From the NCBI RefSeq assembly GCF_900090045.1, contig NC_041781.1, positions 755,501 through 819,500 on the forward strand: a DNA stretch of 64,000 bases, given 5' to 3'. The notes beneath the pieces were generated by a model, which was given only the letters and a program-made list of their open reading frames with translations, searched no databases and had not been told where the DNA came from. Of this stretch, positions 11,516 to 22,799 are shown piece after piece; position 1 is the stretch's first letter; each line of letters begins with the position of its first letter. The stretch is from Plasmodium malariae (taxonomy: Eukaryota > Apicomplexa > Aconoidasida > Haemosporida > Plasmodiidae). A program made the position numbers and the translations under genes.

Positions 11516-11873
11516 GCATATATGTGTACATTATTGCATTTCAAGGCGCTGCATTAATCGCAAGACGGTTCATGTATGATAGAGCAAAGGAAAGCTTTCC
11601 TATGTAACAATATGATTCCTCTTTATTGTTCTCATTTTGTGCAGAGGGAAAAACACAACATCAATCCAATTACACATTTAGTATGATGCTTTTTTTAGAT
11701 TAAAAAAAAATAATAATAAAAAAGAAATAATTATATATATAAATAAATATACAAATAAATAAATATATAATTAAATAAATTAATATACAAATAAATAATT
11801 ATATAAATAAATTTATAAATAAAGAAATATATAAGTGAATGTATATATAAATAACTAAATAAGAAAATGAAGA
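9876..11873. other. Intergenic region with TA runs and short tandem repeats
   Basis: Two kilobases without a supportable gene. TA-dinucleotide runs occur near 10165-10190, 10570-10600 and 11045-11070. There are several T15-T20 tracts and an AACAAAAT-type repeat at 11268-11370. It holds the 5' flank of the HIT-finger gene and the 3' flank of the membrane-protein gene. Confidence 0.6.
11268..11370. repeat. Tandem repeat aaaataacaaaatagc
   Basis: Alternating aacaaaat and agcaaaat octamers, about twelve in total, degenerating at the right end. The same class of octamer recurs in this window near 62640-62730 and 63055-63240. Confidence 0.8.
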
Positions 11874-13214
11874 CTAAGTAAAATAATTTAGGATTACATC
11901 ATACTTGTTTGTTGTTTTTTTTCTGTGTGTATTTTTTTTTTTTTTTTTTTTTGTGGCTAGGGCATTATTTATGATCTTTAGCAATTTTGGCCATATGATC
12001 GACACAAAAGTCATAATTAAAAGAACAAATAAAGCAAATATATTTTGTTTGTTGAACGCGAATTTAGGGAAATAGGAGAAGAACATAACTGGCTCTATTT
12101 GAAATATATTAGTATGATTCAAAAAACGTAATGCAAATAGGTTATAGAAATAGGTATAGCATGATATAATCAAATAGGATGAAGTGAAGGAGAACACAAA
12201 ATTCTGAGCTTTTTTGGCTGGGAATATATTACATATCATTAAAAAAAATATAAAGGATGCTATAAGTAGTAAAACAAGTATACAAATCAAATGTACCAAC
12301 AAATCATTCTTTATATGTCTTACTAAATATACTAATACCTTTGATGAACAAATAAAGTGATATAGAATATTTCCAATTAACAAAGATTCTGAATAAACAA
12401 TTAGTACCCACCCGATTGGTTCTTTTTTTATTTTAGTATTTTCCAAAAAATATATATTTGCACAAGGGTTCATTGAGATAGAAAAGAAATAAAATGTTAA
12501 AATTAGACAAACAAAAGAACTTAAAATGGCTGGAAATAATACTAGAAGACTTTTTAATATAACGAAAAAAGTGAACAAAGTTGATATTTTAGGTATATAT
12601 TCCTTAGCTACATGTTTCCCCTTTATATATCCTTGGCATACAGTCTTTATACTAAATAAATACATAAAAGATAGTACAAGAATTAAAAAAATATTATCAT
12701 ATATTTGAGGTATATATGTTCCTTTGTATATAATTTCCATCCCATATTCTGCTTTGTCACTAGGGGTAAAATAAAATCTGATACTATTATTTATGCTATC
12801 TCTAATGTTACTTATATGGTAAGGTTCTGGTATTCCTTTAGTAATGTCTTCTTTTTCGCCTAAATTTTTATTTAAAAAAAAATCATTTTTAGTTATTTTG
12901 TTCCATTCCTTTATTTCTATATGTGAATTATTACTGAACTCCTTTTTATTCCTATATTCATTTTCCTTTTCAAATTCTATTCCATTTAATGCTGATAAAG
13001 CTAATTCTATATTTATATTCTTTGATGGTTTAAATAAATAACCCTCATTTATTTTCAATTCACTTATTCTAACATGACTGTCCTTAAAAAAATTAAATGA
13101 CCTTAAATTATTATTAAAAAATAATTCATCAATGTTGTAACCTGAATATATCTCACACAATAAAATAATTAAACAAGTTATTACCGCCACATTTTGATAA
13201 TAATTTCGCGCCAT
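11874..13214 (-). CDS. Conserved membrane protein with signal peptide and about seven TM helices
   Basis: Single-exon gene, 446 residues. Residues 8-24 form a signal peptide-like hydrophobic stretch. It is followed by a hydrophilic extracytoplasmic domain of about 145 residues. About seven hydrophobic segments then follow (roughly 171-190, 211-230, 231-247, 268-290, 305-330, 336-362 and 388-408), and the protein ends in a Lys-rich tail. A signal peptide, luminal N-domain and seven helices resemble serpentine-receptor-like or GOST-like proteins. I see no diagnostic motif, so function is unassigned. The start is well supported because the signal peptide begins at residue 8. The Lys-rich end follows an A24 tract where replication or sequencing slippage could alter the frame, so the last 25 residues are less certain. 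Confidence 0.8.
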   Translation of the reverse strand: MARNYYQNVAVITCLIILLCEIYSGYNIDELFFNNNLRSFNFFKDSHVRISELKINEGYLFKPSKNINIELALSALNGIEFEKENEYRNKKEFSNNSHIEIKEWNKITKNDFFLNKNLGEKEDITKGIPEPYHISNIRDSINNSIRFYFTPSDKAEYGMEIIYKGTYIPQIYDNIFLILVLSFMYLFSIKTVCQGYIKGKHVAKEYIPKISTLFTFFVILKSLLVLFPAILSSFVCLILTFYFFSISMNPCANIYFLENTKIKKEPIGWVLIVYSESLLIGNILYHFICSSKVLVYLVRHIKNDLLVHLICILVLLLIASFIFFLMICNIFPAKKAQNFVFSFTSSYLIISCYTYFYNLFALRFLNHTNIFQIEPVMFFSYFPKFAFNKQNIFALFVLLIMTFVSIIWPKLLKIINNALATKKKKKKNTHRKKTTNKYDVILNYFT

Positions 13215-13539
13215 TTTTCCTCCCCTATAAAATTTGAAAAATTTATGTTAATCTAAATAAATGTTCGAATAGAGCACAACGTGGTCTTGATATGTCTATG
13301 TATGTTCATTTGTTCTTTCTGACAAATGCCCAGAGAAAGGAAAAAAAAAAAAAAAAAGAAAAAACGCACACACACACACATAGGAGAAATCGCCAAAATG
13401 CAAAAATAAAAAAATGTTATAACACGGAAAGAAAGACAAAGTTTTGTGTACAGAACAAAAAGCTAGAAAAAATGCAAAATTTAACGTACGAACAAGCTTA
13501 AAAAAAAAGAAAATTGCATAATACGGAAGTACTCAAATT

Positions 13540-13604
13540 TTATTTTTGAAAAAAACGAACATATATAGGCAGTGACATAATGCTTCGCGTAACTGAAGCC
13601 AAAT

Positions 13605-13638
<34 letters not shown>

Positions 13639-13868
13639 TCTGGAAAAAAATATATTATAAATAATATATGTGTACGTATATATATGCAAATATATATATA
13701 GGTATATGTATATATGTGAGGGTTAATATATTTCTTCCTGGATTTTATCCATTTGTGTACACACTTAACAGTTAAGCTCACTTTACCAATTCTCAAAGAG
13801 CTGTCTTTTTTTTGAATGTTTTGAAAACATGCATGCTCTGTTGGAAGAATTATTCTAAACATTTTCAA
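13540..13868 (-). CDS. Possible two-exon small protein (44 residues)
   Basis: Candidate exons, minus strand: 13787-13868 (27 codons plus one base), donor gtaaag; and 13540-13592, acceptor ttggcttcag, ending at a stop. The junction is in frame (phase 1) and gives a 44-residue basic peptide beginning MKMFRIILPTEHACFQ. It has no recognised domain. Support comes only from splice signals and composition that is more varied than the surrounding A/T runs. The intron carries a T23 tract and TA repeats. It may be a chance open frame upstream of the membrane-protein gene. Confidence 0.25.
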
Positions 13869-13969
13869 CTAAACGCAAAAGTATACAAATGAGACGCTAC
13901 TTAATCATTTAATGCGGTTTGTACGATAGCAGCTTTTGTTATTACTTACATTACATGAGATCTTCATGA

Positions 13970-14018
<49 letters not shown>

Positions 14019-14799
14019 TTTTTTTGATTTGTATATATAAATTACAAGTACTAAGGTTTATTTTTACTAAAAAGGATTTTTTATTTAACGTTTTGTTGAA
14101 ATGACTTCATAGAGACGTAGTAATGGATTCATAATAATGCGATGATGATGCCACAATTATTTCTTAACAGTGTTATAATTACTTGTATGTAAAAACAAAA
14201 TTACTTCTTATGCTTATGTTTTTATGTAGGGAGGAGTTTATAACATACTCTGTACTACGCTTGTTTACACAGTGCATTTAAGTGAATATATCAGGTAACG
14301 GAATAAAAGAGTTGGAATTAATATATACTAACACAACATATATAAAAGTGCATACATTAACGTCCTTATATGCACATACATATATACACGTATACATAAG
14401 GGTATACGTTTTTTTCTTTTTTATTTGCTGCATTTTGTGCTAATCCTGGACACATAAAAAGATCAATTATTTTAAAAAAATTTCATTTCTGATTTTTCAT
14501 CATACCGCTTACCAGTATTTATTTATAAAAAAAATAAAATAAAATAAAAAATACATATATACATATATATATATGCATAACACGTTATTTTGGATTAAAA
14601 TATGTCTTTACAAAATGAATAAAAATAAGGACAAATAAATAAAAAAAAAAAAAAATTAAAAAGACTATTTTAAATTGCAGATAAATATATTAAAAAATAA
14701 AATAAAAAATTGCACGAAGTTATTCAAATATATAATAAATTATATTTGCGATGATATATATACACATGTGTATGCACATGCGTAGACTTTCCATTCGAA

Positions 14800-16419
14800 C
14801 TAGGCTTCTTTTGTTTTCTTATTTACTTTTTTACTTTTACAGAGTCCTAGCAATTTACATATAATGAAAAGTACTTGAAGAAACCATAACAATAATAATA
14901 TATAAATAATAATATGCATACATATCTTGGCTTGGGTTTTATATGTAAAGGTCGCAAATTCATCATTTATTACATGTAAATTTTTCGATTTTTCATATAT
15001 ATTTTTTTTTTTATTAAAAACTTGATTTGCTATTAAAACCTCCACACCATGGGAGTCATGTACACATGTTTTAATATTTATTTCATTTTCGTTCTTGTAA
15101 TTAATATTAACTGAACCAAAATTGTTGAATCCGTATATTTTATTTAACTCAAATGAACTTCTTTTATTAAATATATTTGTAGAAAGGTAAATAAAATATT
15201 TATTTACATAACTTAACAAATTTTCTTGATTTACACTACTGCTTGTAACTTCTACAATATTTTCTTCATTTCCAATAATACTGGCAAAATGTACATCACC
15301 ACTTAAAAATATTAAACCTTTTGGTTTTGTCTTTTTTATAACACTTTTTAATCGTTTCAGCGCGAATGGCATTAAACCCCAATTTTCATTCATTACGTGA
15401 TTAGAAAAAATCTGAAAAATGTTCAAAAAGGGGAAAAGATGTGTACAAACGAAAAGAAGAAAAAATTACATGAACAGATCAGTCGAAACGACAATTATTT
15501 TGTTTCTTTTATTTATTTTTTTTGCTTATTTTTTTTGTTTATTTTTTTTTTATTTTTTTTGTTTATTTTTTTTGTTTATTTTTTTTTGCTTATTTTTTTT
15601 GTTTATTTTTTTTTATTTTGTTTGCTTATTTTTTTTTGTTTATTTTATTTATCTTTTTTTCTTCTTTTTTTCCCTCAGCAAGTAGCTCCATACCTGTATA
15701 GATGAAATTACGATATGTGCACGTGCTTTCGAATTGGTTAGCTCCTTTTCTAGCCATTTCCACTGTTCATTTCCTAATATATCGTTTTTGCTATTGTGGT
15801 ACAAACCAAATAATGCTGCATGAAAACGCACAAAGAAGGATATAAATATGTGTATGATATGATCTTTGTACGAATCAGGAGCATAAAAGGGATAAGGGTC
15901 TTTATTATATCTTGTGTCTAAAATAATTATCTTCACTTGATTGTTTTCATCGTTTGGGTCTATATACAATTTTGATACATATGCTCCATTTCTTTTATAT
16001 CTTATATCACTTTTGTCTACATTTAAATAGTCTAAATATTTTGTTTTACTTTCCTTTTTATATTTATATAAACGATCTCCATTGTTTTTATTATAATCAT
16101 GATCATCATATATACCATCAATAACAAACTTTTCCTTTAATCTTAAATAAAATGAGTCATTCTTAATATAATTATAAACTTCATCCAAACACTTCAATTC
16201 ACTACATTCTGAATAAAAATAATCCCCTATCCACAACATCAGTTGAGGATTCCTTTTTTCTACTGCTTTTAGTAACTCTTCATTTACTTTTCCCTTTTGA
16301 TAGTTACAGCTTAAAAAAACAAAATTTGTTAATTTTTCATGAATTATTTGGTCTGCTTGTCCACTCACACATTTAGTAAACGCGAAAAATACTAAAAACA
16401 ATTTTATACAAATTTTCAT
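14800..16419 (-). CDS. PhoD-like phosphatase (alkaline phosphatase family), membrane-anchored
   Basis: Two exons on the minus strand, 15694-16419 and 14800-15411. The intron is 15412-15693 (donor gtatgg, acceptor tctttttcag type) and joins Gln242 to Ile243 in phase 0, giving 445 residues. Metallophosphatase motifs of the PhoD family are visible: FLSCNYQ (about 35-41), WIGD (63-66), YDDHDYN (104-110), LDTR (about 167) and GDVH (280-283). These residues bind the metal pair in the family. Residues 1-20 form a signal peptide and 407-430 a single C-terminal TM helix with a short Lys-rich tail, so the catalytic domain should face the lumen or outside. From memory, P. falciparum has an orthologous putative alkaline phosphatase on chromosome 9. 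The substrate is unknown; phosphomonoesters or diesters are likely. The intron contains a T-rich repeat whose translation extends exon 1 artificially if unspliced. Confidence 0.9.
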
Positions 16420-16786
16420 TCTTCAAAAAAATAAAATAAAAAATATAAAAAATACAACAATATAATACGATATAATGCAAAATTAAGCAATATAATGCGA
16501 AACAAAGTAGAACAAAATGGTAAGGCACAACTATACATATAAAAATCCTATTCTAATAAATATGAATAAGTATATAAAGAAAACATAAAAATCATAAAAA
16601 GTTTAAACAAAAAATGATTTTTTTTGCAAAAATTTAATTAAAATTAATCAACATCTTACAGCGATTAATATTCACGGTGGGGTAGAGGAAAAAATATGTA
16701 ACACATTTATGTTTCTATAAATATTTGTGTATACGTATGTCTAGGTACGTACGTGTGTTTATATATATATACCTATATACGCTTTC

Positions 16787-16824
<38 letters not shown>

Positions 16825-19225
16825 GTTCTTACGTATGTATGAACGTGCAAGGACGATATAAAGCATAAACGAGCGAACAATCACAGATTAATAAAGAACC
16901 TTCATATAGTACAGTTTTGTACATGGAAATTTATTATATTATTTTATTTATATATTTTTTTTTTTTTTTTTGACGTAATTTTATTAACATATATATATGA
17001 ATGGGAAGTTAATTAATTGTTCAATGGAAACATCACATTTTATCTGTTGCATAAGTATTCAATATTAAAATGAAAAATGTGTAAATATAGAAAATAAGTA
17101 AACGTGTAAATATGCAAAATTATATATATATCACCTAAAATTTTATGTTACCTTTAGTAAATAATAATAAAAATCGCATGTTACAATACACGTACAAGTA
17201 TGTATTCATATACATTTTGAGCGAATATAGACATACACATAATGATGATATTGTTGTACAAGTTTGTGTATTACTGTTAAAATGAAAGGTTACTAAAATG
17301 TAAAATAAAAAATGTAAATTGAAAATAAGTAAGGAAGTATTTAACGTAAAAGGAAAAAATTCATTTTCAATAAACTCTTGAAATATATAAAAAAATGTCC
17401 TAAGACAAATACGTGTATATAAACCTTCAATAACATTTAATCAGTTTTTTAAACATTATAATAAAATATTTACATTAAATTAGGGGTAGAAAAAAAAAAA
17501 AGAAGTGAATTACAAAAGAACAATAATATGAAAAATGGTAAGAGAAAAGAAAATTTTTTAAATCATCACATATAAGAATATTTCCCTTTTTTCTGTTTTT
17601 TTCCTTAATATATTTTTCTTTCCTTTTGCTTATATACGAAAGATAGTTTACTTCTTCAAATGTAAGATGTACCACATTGTAAATTATTAAGAATATTTTA
17701 TACATAAATATATATACATGCATACATACATACATATGCGTATATATACTTACATATACAAATATATATACTTACATATACATACATATATACGTATGTA
17801 TATAATGCATATAAGCATACATATATACATTCATATATCATAACAAAAGCATTTGTATATTAATTTTAACATTAATTCCTGTATCTTTTTGTTTTTCATA
17901 AAATAATTATTTTTTGCAGTATGATATATATATATATATAAACGTAAAAATGGTAAAATTAATTTAAAAGAGTAATAAAAACATAGCAATATGAGATCAT
18001 ACTATATATAATTTTATGTAGTAAATTTTTTCCCAATGCATATCTGGAATTAGATATTGTATGTATATGTGTATCAGAATCATTTATATGTTAATATTTA
18101 TTGAAGAACATAATTTTTTTTTTTTTTTTTATTTTATTTTATCTTGTAATATATTATATTGTACTATACTGCATTTATTTGTAAATACTGCATTTATTTG
18201 TATATACTGCATTTATTTGTAAATACTGTATTATTTTGAACTATTTTAAAACAATTTTTTAATTTAAATAACATGGAAAAATGTGCATTCGAAAAAATAT
18301 TTTTTAAAATTTTATACGCATAAATCTGTTATTTTTTTTTATATATGAAATGAATTAAAAAAAAAAAATAGCTTAAGTACAAAGGCAAAAAAGGAATTAA
18401 AATCATTTTTCAAATTTATTTTTTGCCGCAGGTGTATACTAATTGACCATAAAGAATTATTCATTATATTATACTATTAAATGAAAAAAAAAAAAAAAAT
18501 CTTTATAGTATCATCCTTTTAACAATTTTATGGTTTTTATATATAATTTCATTTTATCGTTCTTATTACTGAACCAAAGCAAGTTCTCTTACCATGCTTC
18601 CTTAAACGTTTATACGTACATATAATATAAATAAATATATATTTATATATATATATATAAATATAATTTATTTATAATAATGTACGTTTATAATTGGTAT
18701 ATAATATACAGTTTAACACAGATTATAATGTTTGCTTATTTGAAATTATGAAAAATTTATAAATGCTATTTTTACACTACCCCTTTTTTGATTTATATTA
18801 TGTTATTATATTAACATATGAATATTAAGACCCCCTTCTTTGGGATTGACTATAAAAAATACCATGTATTTGTGGATAACATTTAAGTAGTTCATATATA
18901 TATGTATAAGTATATATAGGTTAGAATTATTTCTTTTTCACCTTTTCACATTTGTACAGTTATATGACAAATATGTTAATATTTTTTATACAGCTTATAT
19001 ATATGTATAAATTTATATTTGTTTTTAATGTATTATAACCATATAATGCAAAGTGAGCAAGTCCATAATTCGAACAATTAATTTAAACAAATTTTTTTTT
19101 TTCGTACGTCCGTGAAAAAAACTAAATTAAAATGTTTTAATGAAGAAAACTAACTGAAAAAAATAGAAAAAAACTGAAAGAAGACTGAAAAAAAAATTAG
19201 TAATCTTTCTAATAAAAAAAAAAAA
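16420..19225. other. Long divergent intergenic region between the PhoD-like and SAP-domain genes
   Basis: Two divergent genes share this 2.8 kb, which must hold both promoters. It is almost pure A/T, with TA runs near 16790-16820 and 17925-17940 and poly-T tracts. The only longer frame (17475-17735, minus, 86 codons) has a middle part with a mixed composition (ISKRKEKYIKEK, ICDDLKNFLF). I found no splice partner or recognisable domain and do not call it a gene. Confidence 0.55.
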
Positions 19226-19322
19226 ATGAATTACCAGAATTTGAAATGTTCAGAATTAAAAGATTTATTAGCCAAAAGGGGGCTACCGTCGCATGGAAAG
19301 AAGGTAACGCTATGCATATTGT

Positions 19323-19381
<59 letters not shown>

Positions 19382-19688
19382 AACATATTTAAAAAAAAAA
19401 AATATATATATATAAATATATATAATATTAATATATATATTCCACGAGTACATTTATATACATACATTACAATTACATGTATAATTGCACTCCAATGAGA
19501 GTACTTAAGTGCATTATGAACTAAAAAATTAATTATACAAATGTTTAAGTCAAATATAATTATATTTCACCTTTGTACGTCCAAAACATTTAGAAAAAAG
19601 CGTAATATTTTTTTTACCTTAGTTACAGTTGTGCAAGTTCTGTTAATATGTAATAAAGTACATATATGCATGTACCTGTACATACATA

Positions 19689-19728
<40 letters not shown>

Positions 19729-21351
19729 ATAATAAATATGCTGCACCATTTAGGTTATTCAACTAGTATTATAAAATTTTAATATCATTAATTTTTGTGC
19801 TTTTATACCATTATTATTATTATTTGTGCAATTACCCAATTCCACCCCTCAACATTTTATTGTTTTTTTCAAATTCGTAATTTTGCTTAGAATGAATTAT
19901 TGGAGAGGTTATTAAAGTATGAAGAAAAGGGTAACATAAGTCCATACATATTAGATAAACATAACACGAATTCGAACGATAGCACAAATATTAAGGTGTT
20001 AGTTGATCGAACTGACGATAAGATCAGGAATTCAGAAATAAATCGAGTGTCCAATAATACAAAAGGCGATAGAGGACAAGGAGAAGGAGTTGAAAAAAGT
20101 AATTACAAATCATCATATGTTGGTGGAGAAAATAAAAAGAAAATATTAACAGTTAATCATAAAGAAGACGAATTTAATAAAGAAGGATTAAATAAAATGA
20201 AAGATTATTTTAAAAATATATTAACAGTCAATAATAATGTAGAGGGTTCGAAGTATTATGAAAATATCCCATCCAAGAATGATGAAAAAATGAATGAAAA
20301 TATAAATTCAAATATGAAAGACAACAATGAAGAAGGAAAGAAAACCAAAATCGTAATTCCTGAAATAACCTTTTCAGAATCATCCTTATCCAACAAAAAT
20401 ACATTACAAAAGAATGTAATTGTCCCTACTGCAGGTTGGATAAAGAGGAAGAACCTCACCCCTTTTATCATTTTAATTTTTTTCATTTGTACCATGTGCG
20501 TATGTGTGCAAGAACTTCTCTTATTCGCTGTACTGTTTTGCAGCTCATGTTTGTTCTCTTGTTCGTTTGTTTAATTTTTTTTTTTTTTTTTTTTCAAAGG
20601 TGATGATAATCTTTACCTAACGGAGGAAAAAAAGCGGGAGCTACGAAAAAAGAGATTCGGTAATATAGTACGCATATTCATTGGAAAATTGATTAGTTAT
20701 TCTTTATATTTTGTTTTACATCCCCTTTTTTTCCCCCCTTTTCCTTCAGGTGCTGTGTCAACCGACGAGGCCCTTGAATCAAGAGCAAAGAGGTTACTAA
20801 AAAGGAGGAAAAGAAATGAAAAAATGAATTTAAAAAAGAAAAAGGAAAAGGAATATGAAAAAGGGAAATTAAAATGAAAAAGGAAAACACATTTAATGCA
20901 TTATGTGAACGATACAAAATTTAGTTTATTTTTTTGTACCACATGTATCAAGGGTCTAATTTTTTTAATTCCCCACATGTTAATTTTCCCATTTTTGTTT
21001 TATAGATTTTGCATTGTAACACATAAAATGGAAGAGGAGAATAAAAAAAAAAGAGCAGAGCGCTTTGGACTGAACATGGTTAATTAATTATCCATACATT
21101 TTATATACCCTTTTTTGGAAATTTGGTGTCTTTGTTTTTACAAATTCATTTAATTGCTACATTTTTTATTAAAATATTATTAACTGTACATTTTTTTTTT
21201 ATTTTGATTGAATTAATTGTTGTATGTCCATTTTGCCCTTTTAGGGAAAGCTGAACGATTTCGAAACAAAAAAGAAAAGGGCTGAAAGATTTGGGTTACT
21301 GAAAGAGGTAAGCGAAAAATTGTGTTGAGTGAATGAGCATAATTGAGCATT

Positions 21352-21398
<47 letters not shown>

Positions 21399-21701
21399 AA
21401 ACACATACGGATGTGTGTGTGTGTGTGTGTATAAAATGAAGTCTTGTTAAAAAACAATACCTCGTATCATTCCTGCCGTATTCGTATATTTGCCATGTTT
21501 TATTTCCCCCCGGTGTTTTGTACAACACTTTTCCCTTTTTCCATACCTTTCTTTTTTATGTTCATAATTTAAATATTATATTATTTATTTTATTCCTTTA
21601 TATAATCGCAGAGTGACAAATTAAAGGCGAGGGCCCTTCGATTTGGAGTAATACAGGAGCAACAGTTAAAAAATTTAAAGAAAAAATTAGTTTACACATA
21701 A
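19226..21701 (+). CDS. SAP-domain protein, Tho1/SARNP (CIP29)-like
   Basis: Seven exons fit GT-AG rules and phase: 19226-19303, 19891-20434, 20600-20659, 20750-20792, 21006-21078, 21245-21307 and 21612-21701. The product is about 316 residues. Exons 1-2 together encode an N-terminal SAP domain (ELKDLLAKRGLPSHGKK then NELLERLLKYEEK), a helix-extended-loop-helix that binds DNA or RNA. An Asn/Lys-rich linker of about 140 residues follows. The C-terminal part has repeated R-A-x-R-F-G elements (RKKRFG, SRAKRF, KRAERFGL twice, ARALRFGV), the hallmark of the Tho1/SARNP family. That family binds mRNA and works with TREX and UAP56/Sub2 in nuclear mRNA export. Each late exon carries about one copy of the motif. 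Intron 1 holds a long TA run. Reading through introns gives false stops, which is why the gene looks fragmented. The domain call is strong; the mRNA-export role is inferred from family membership. Confidence 0.85.
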
Positions 21702-22612
21702 GGAAAATAAAAAGAAGAAAAAAATAATTGTTTCTCATAATTTTTTTATTACTTTTTGTGTGCATCGTTTTATATGAATCTTTATATGTTTATATAATTT
21801 GTATAAATTTTTCTCATCATATCTGTTGTATTTTATTTTGTTTCATTTTTTTTTCGAATAAAAAAAAAATATATCTTATGTTTTTTATTTTATCAGTACA
21901 TCCACCTTAAACATTTTTTGTGACATTTATCTTTTTGAATAAGTGATGAGGGAAATTAATACTTCGGCATGTTAAAAATATATTATATATTAATATATTA
22001 ATATGCTAACATAATAATATGCTAACATAATAATATTTGAACATGTTAATTTGCCTGTGTGTTAGTAGGCTACCTTTTTAATGTGCTAAAATATATCGTT
22101 ACTGTTTCTCGCACAATTTCGGCAATTTTTTTACCGTAAAAATTCTTCCTTTGGTAATGGAAATTATACATGGATAGATACATAAATAAATAAATAAAAT
22201 ATATAATATATATATGTATGTATTTTTTTTTCCCTTTATTAATATGTTTGCTACAAATATAAGAACACTAATTTAGAATTGCCTGCTTTTATTACTTTTA
22301 ATTTTTTTCTTTTAAAAAAGACACCCGCGAGGGATCTATACAGCATTTGCAAAAATGAAAAACAAAAAATAAATAGGAAAACAATAAAATAGCAATATAA
22401 AAAATAATATTTCGAAAAAGTGCGTTATAACGTAAAATACTATAAAATAATGTGAAGCAAAGTGGTACAATTTTGTTTATATGCATATGATTATTATCCC
22501 AAAGGGGGAAATAAAAAATGAAACTAAATGGATCATGTACACCTTTCCTATTAATTTATCAGTAGAGGAATGAATAAGCTTGTAAAATTGGAAAATTCGT
22601 TTTATTTTTTAA

Positions 22613-22652
<40 letters not shown>

Positions 22653-22799
22653 TGTTTCTCTCCCGACTTCTCCCTACGTTCTAACATACTTTAAATTGTT
22701 TCCTTTTTTTTTTCTTTCCTTATTTTTTATATTTTTCTCCAATTTTTTTGCTTTTTTTTCTCATTTCTCTTCCCCTTTTTTTCCCTATTCCATCACTGT
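21702..22799. other. Intergenic region
   Basis: Contains the 3' flank of the SAP gene and the 5' region of the next gene. It is A/T-rich, with a TA run at 22605-22640 followed by a T-rich pyrimidine tract running to the next gene. No separate gene is supported. Confidence 0.55.

Noticed and set aside
17475..17735. 86-codon minus frame in the long divergent intergenic region
   Set aside because: Ends are TA and A-tract translations; the middle is slightly gene-like but there is no domain, splice partner or clear start.
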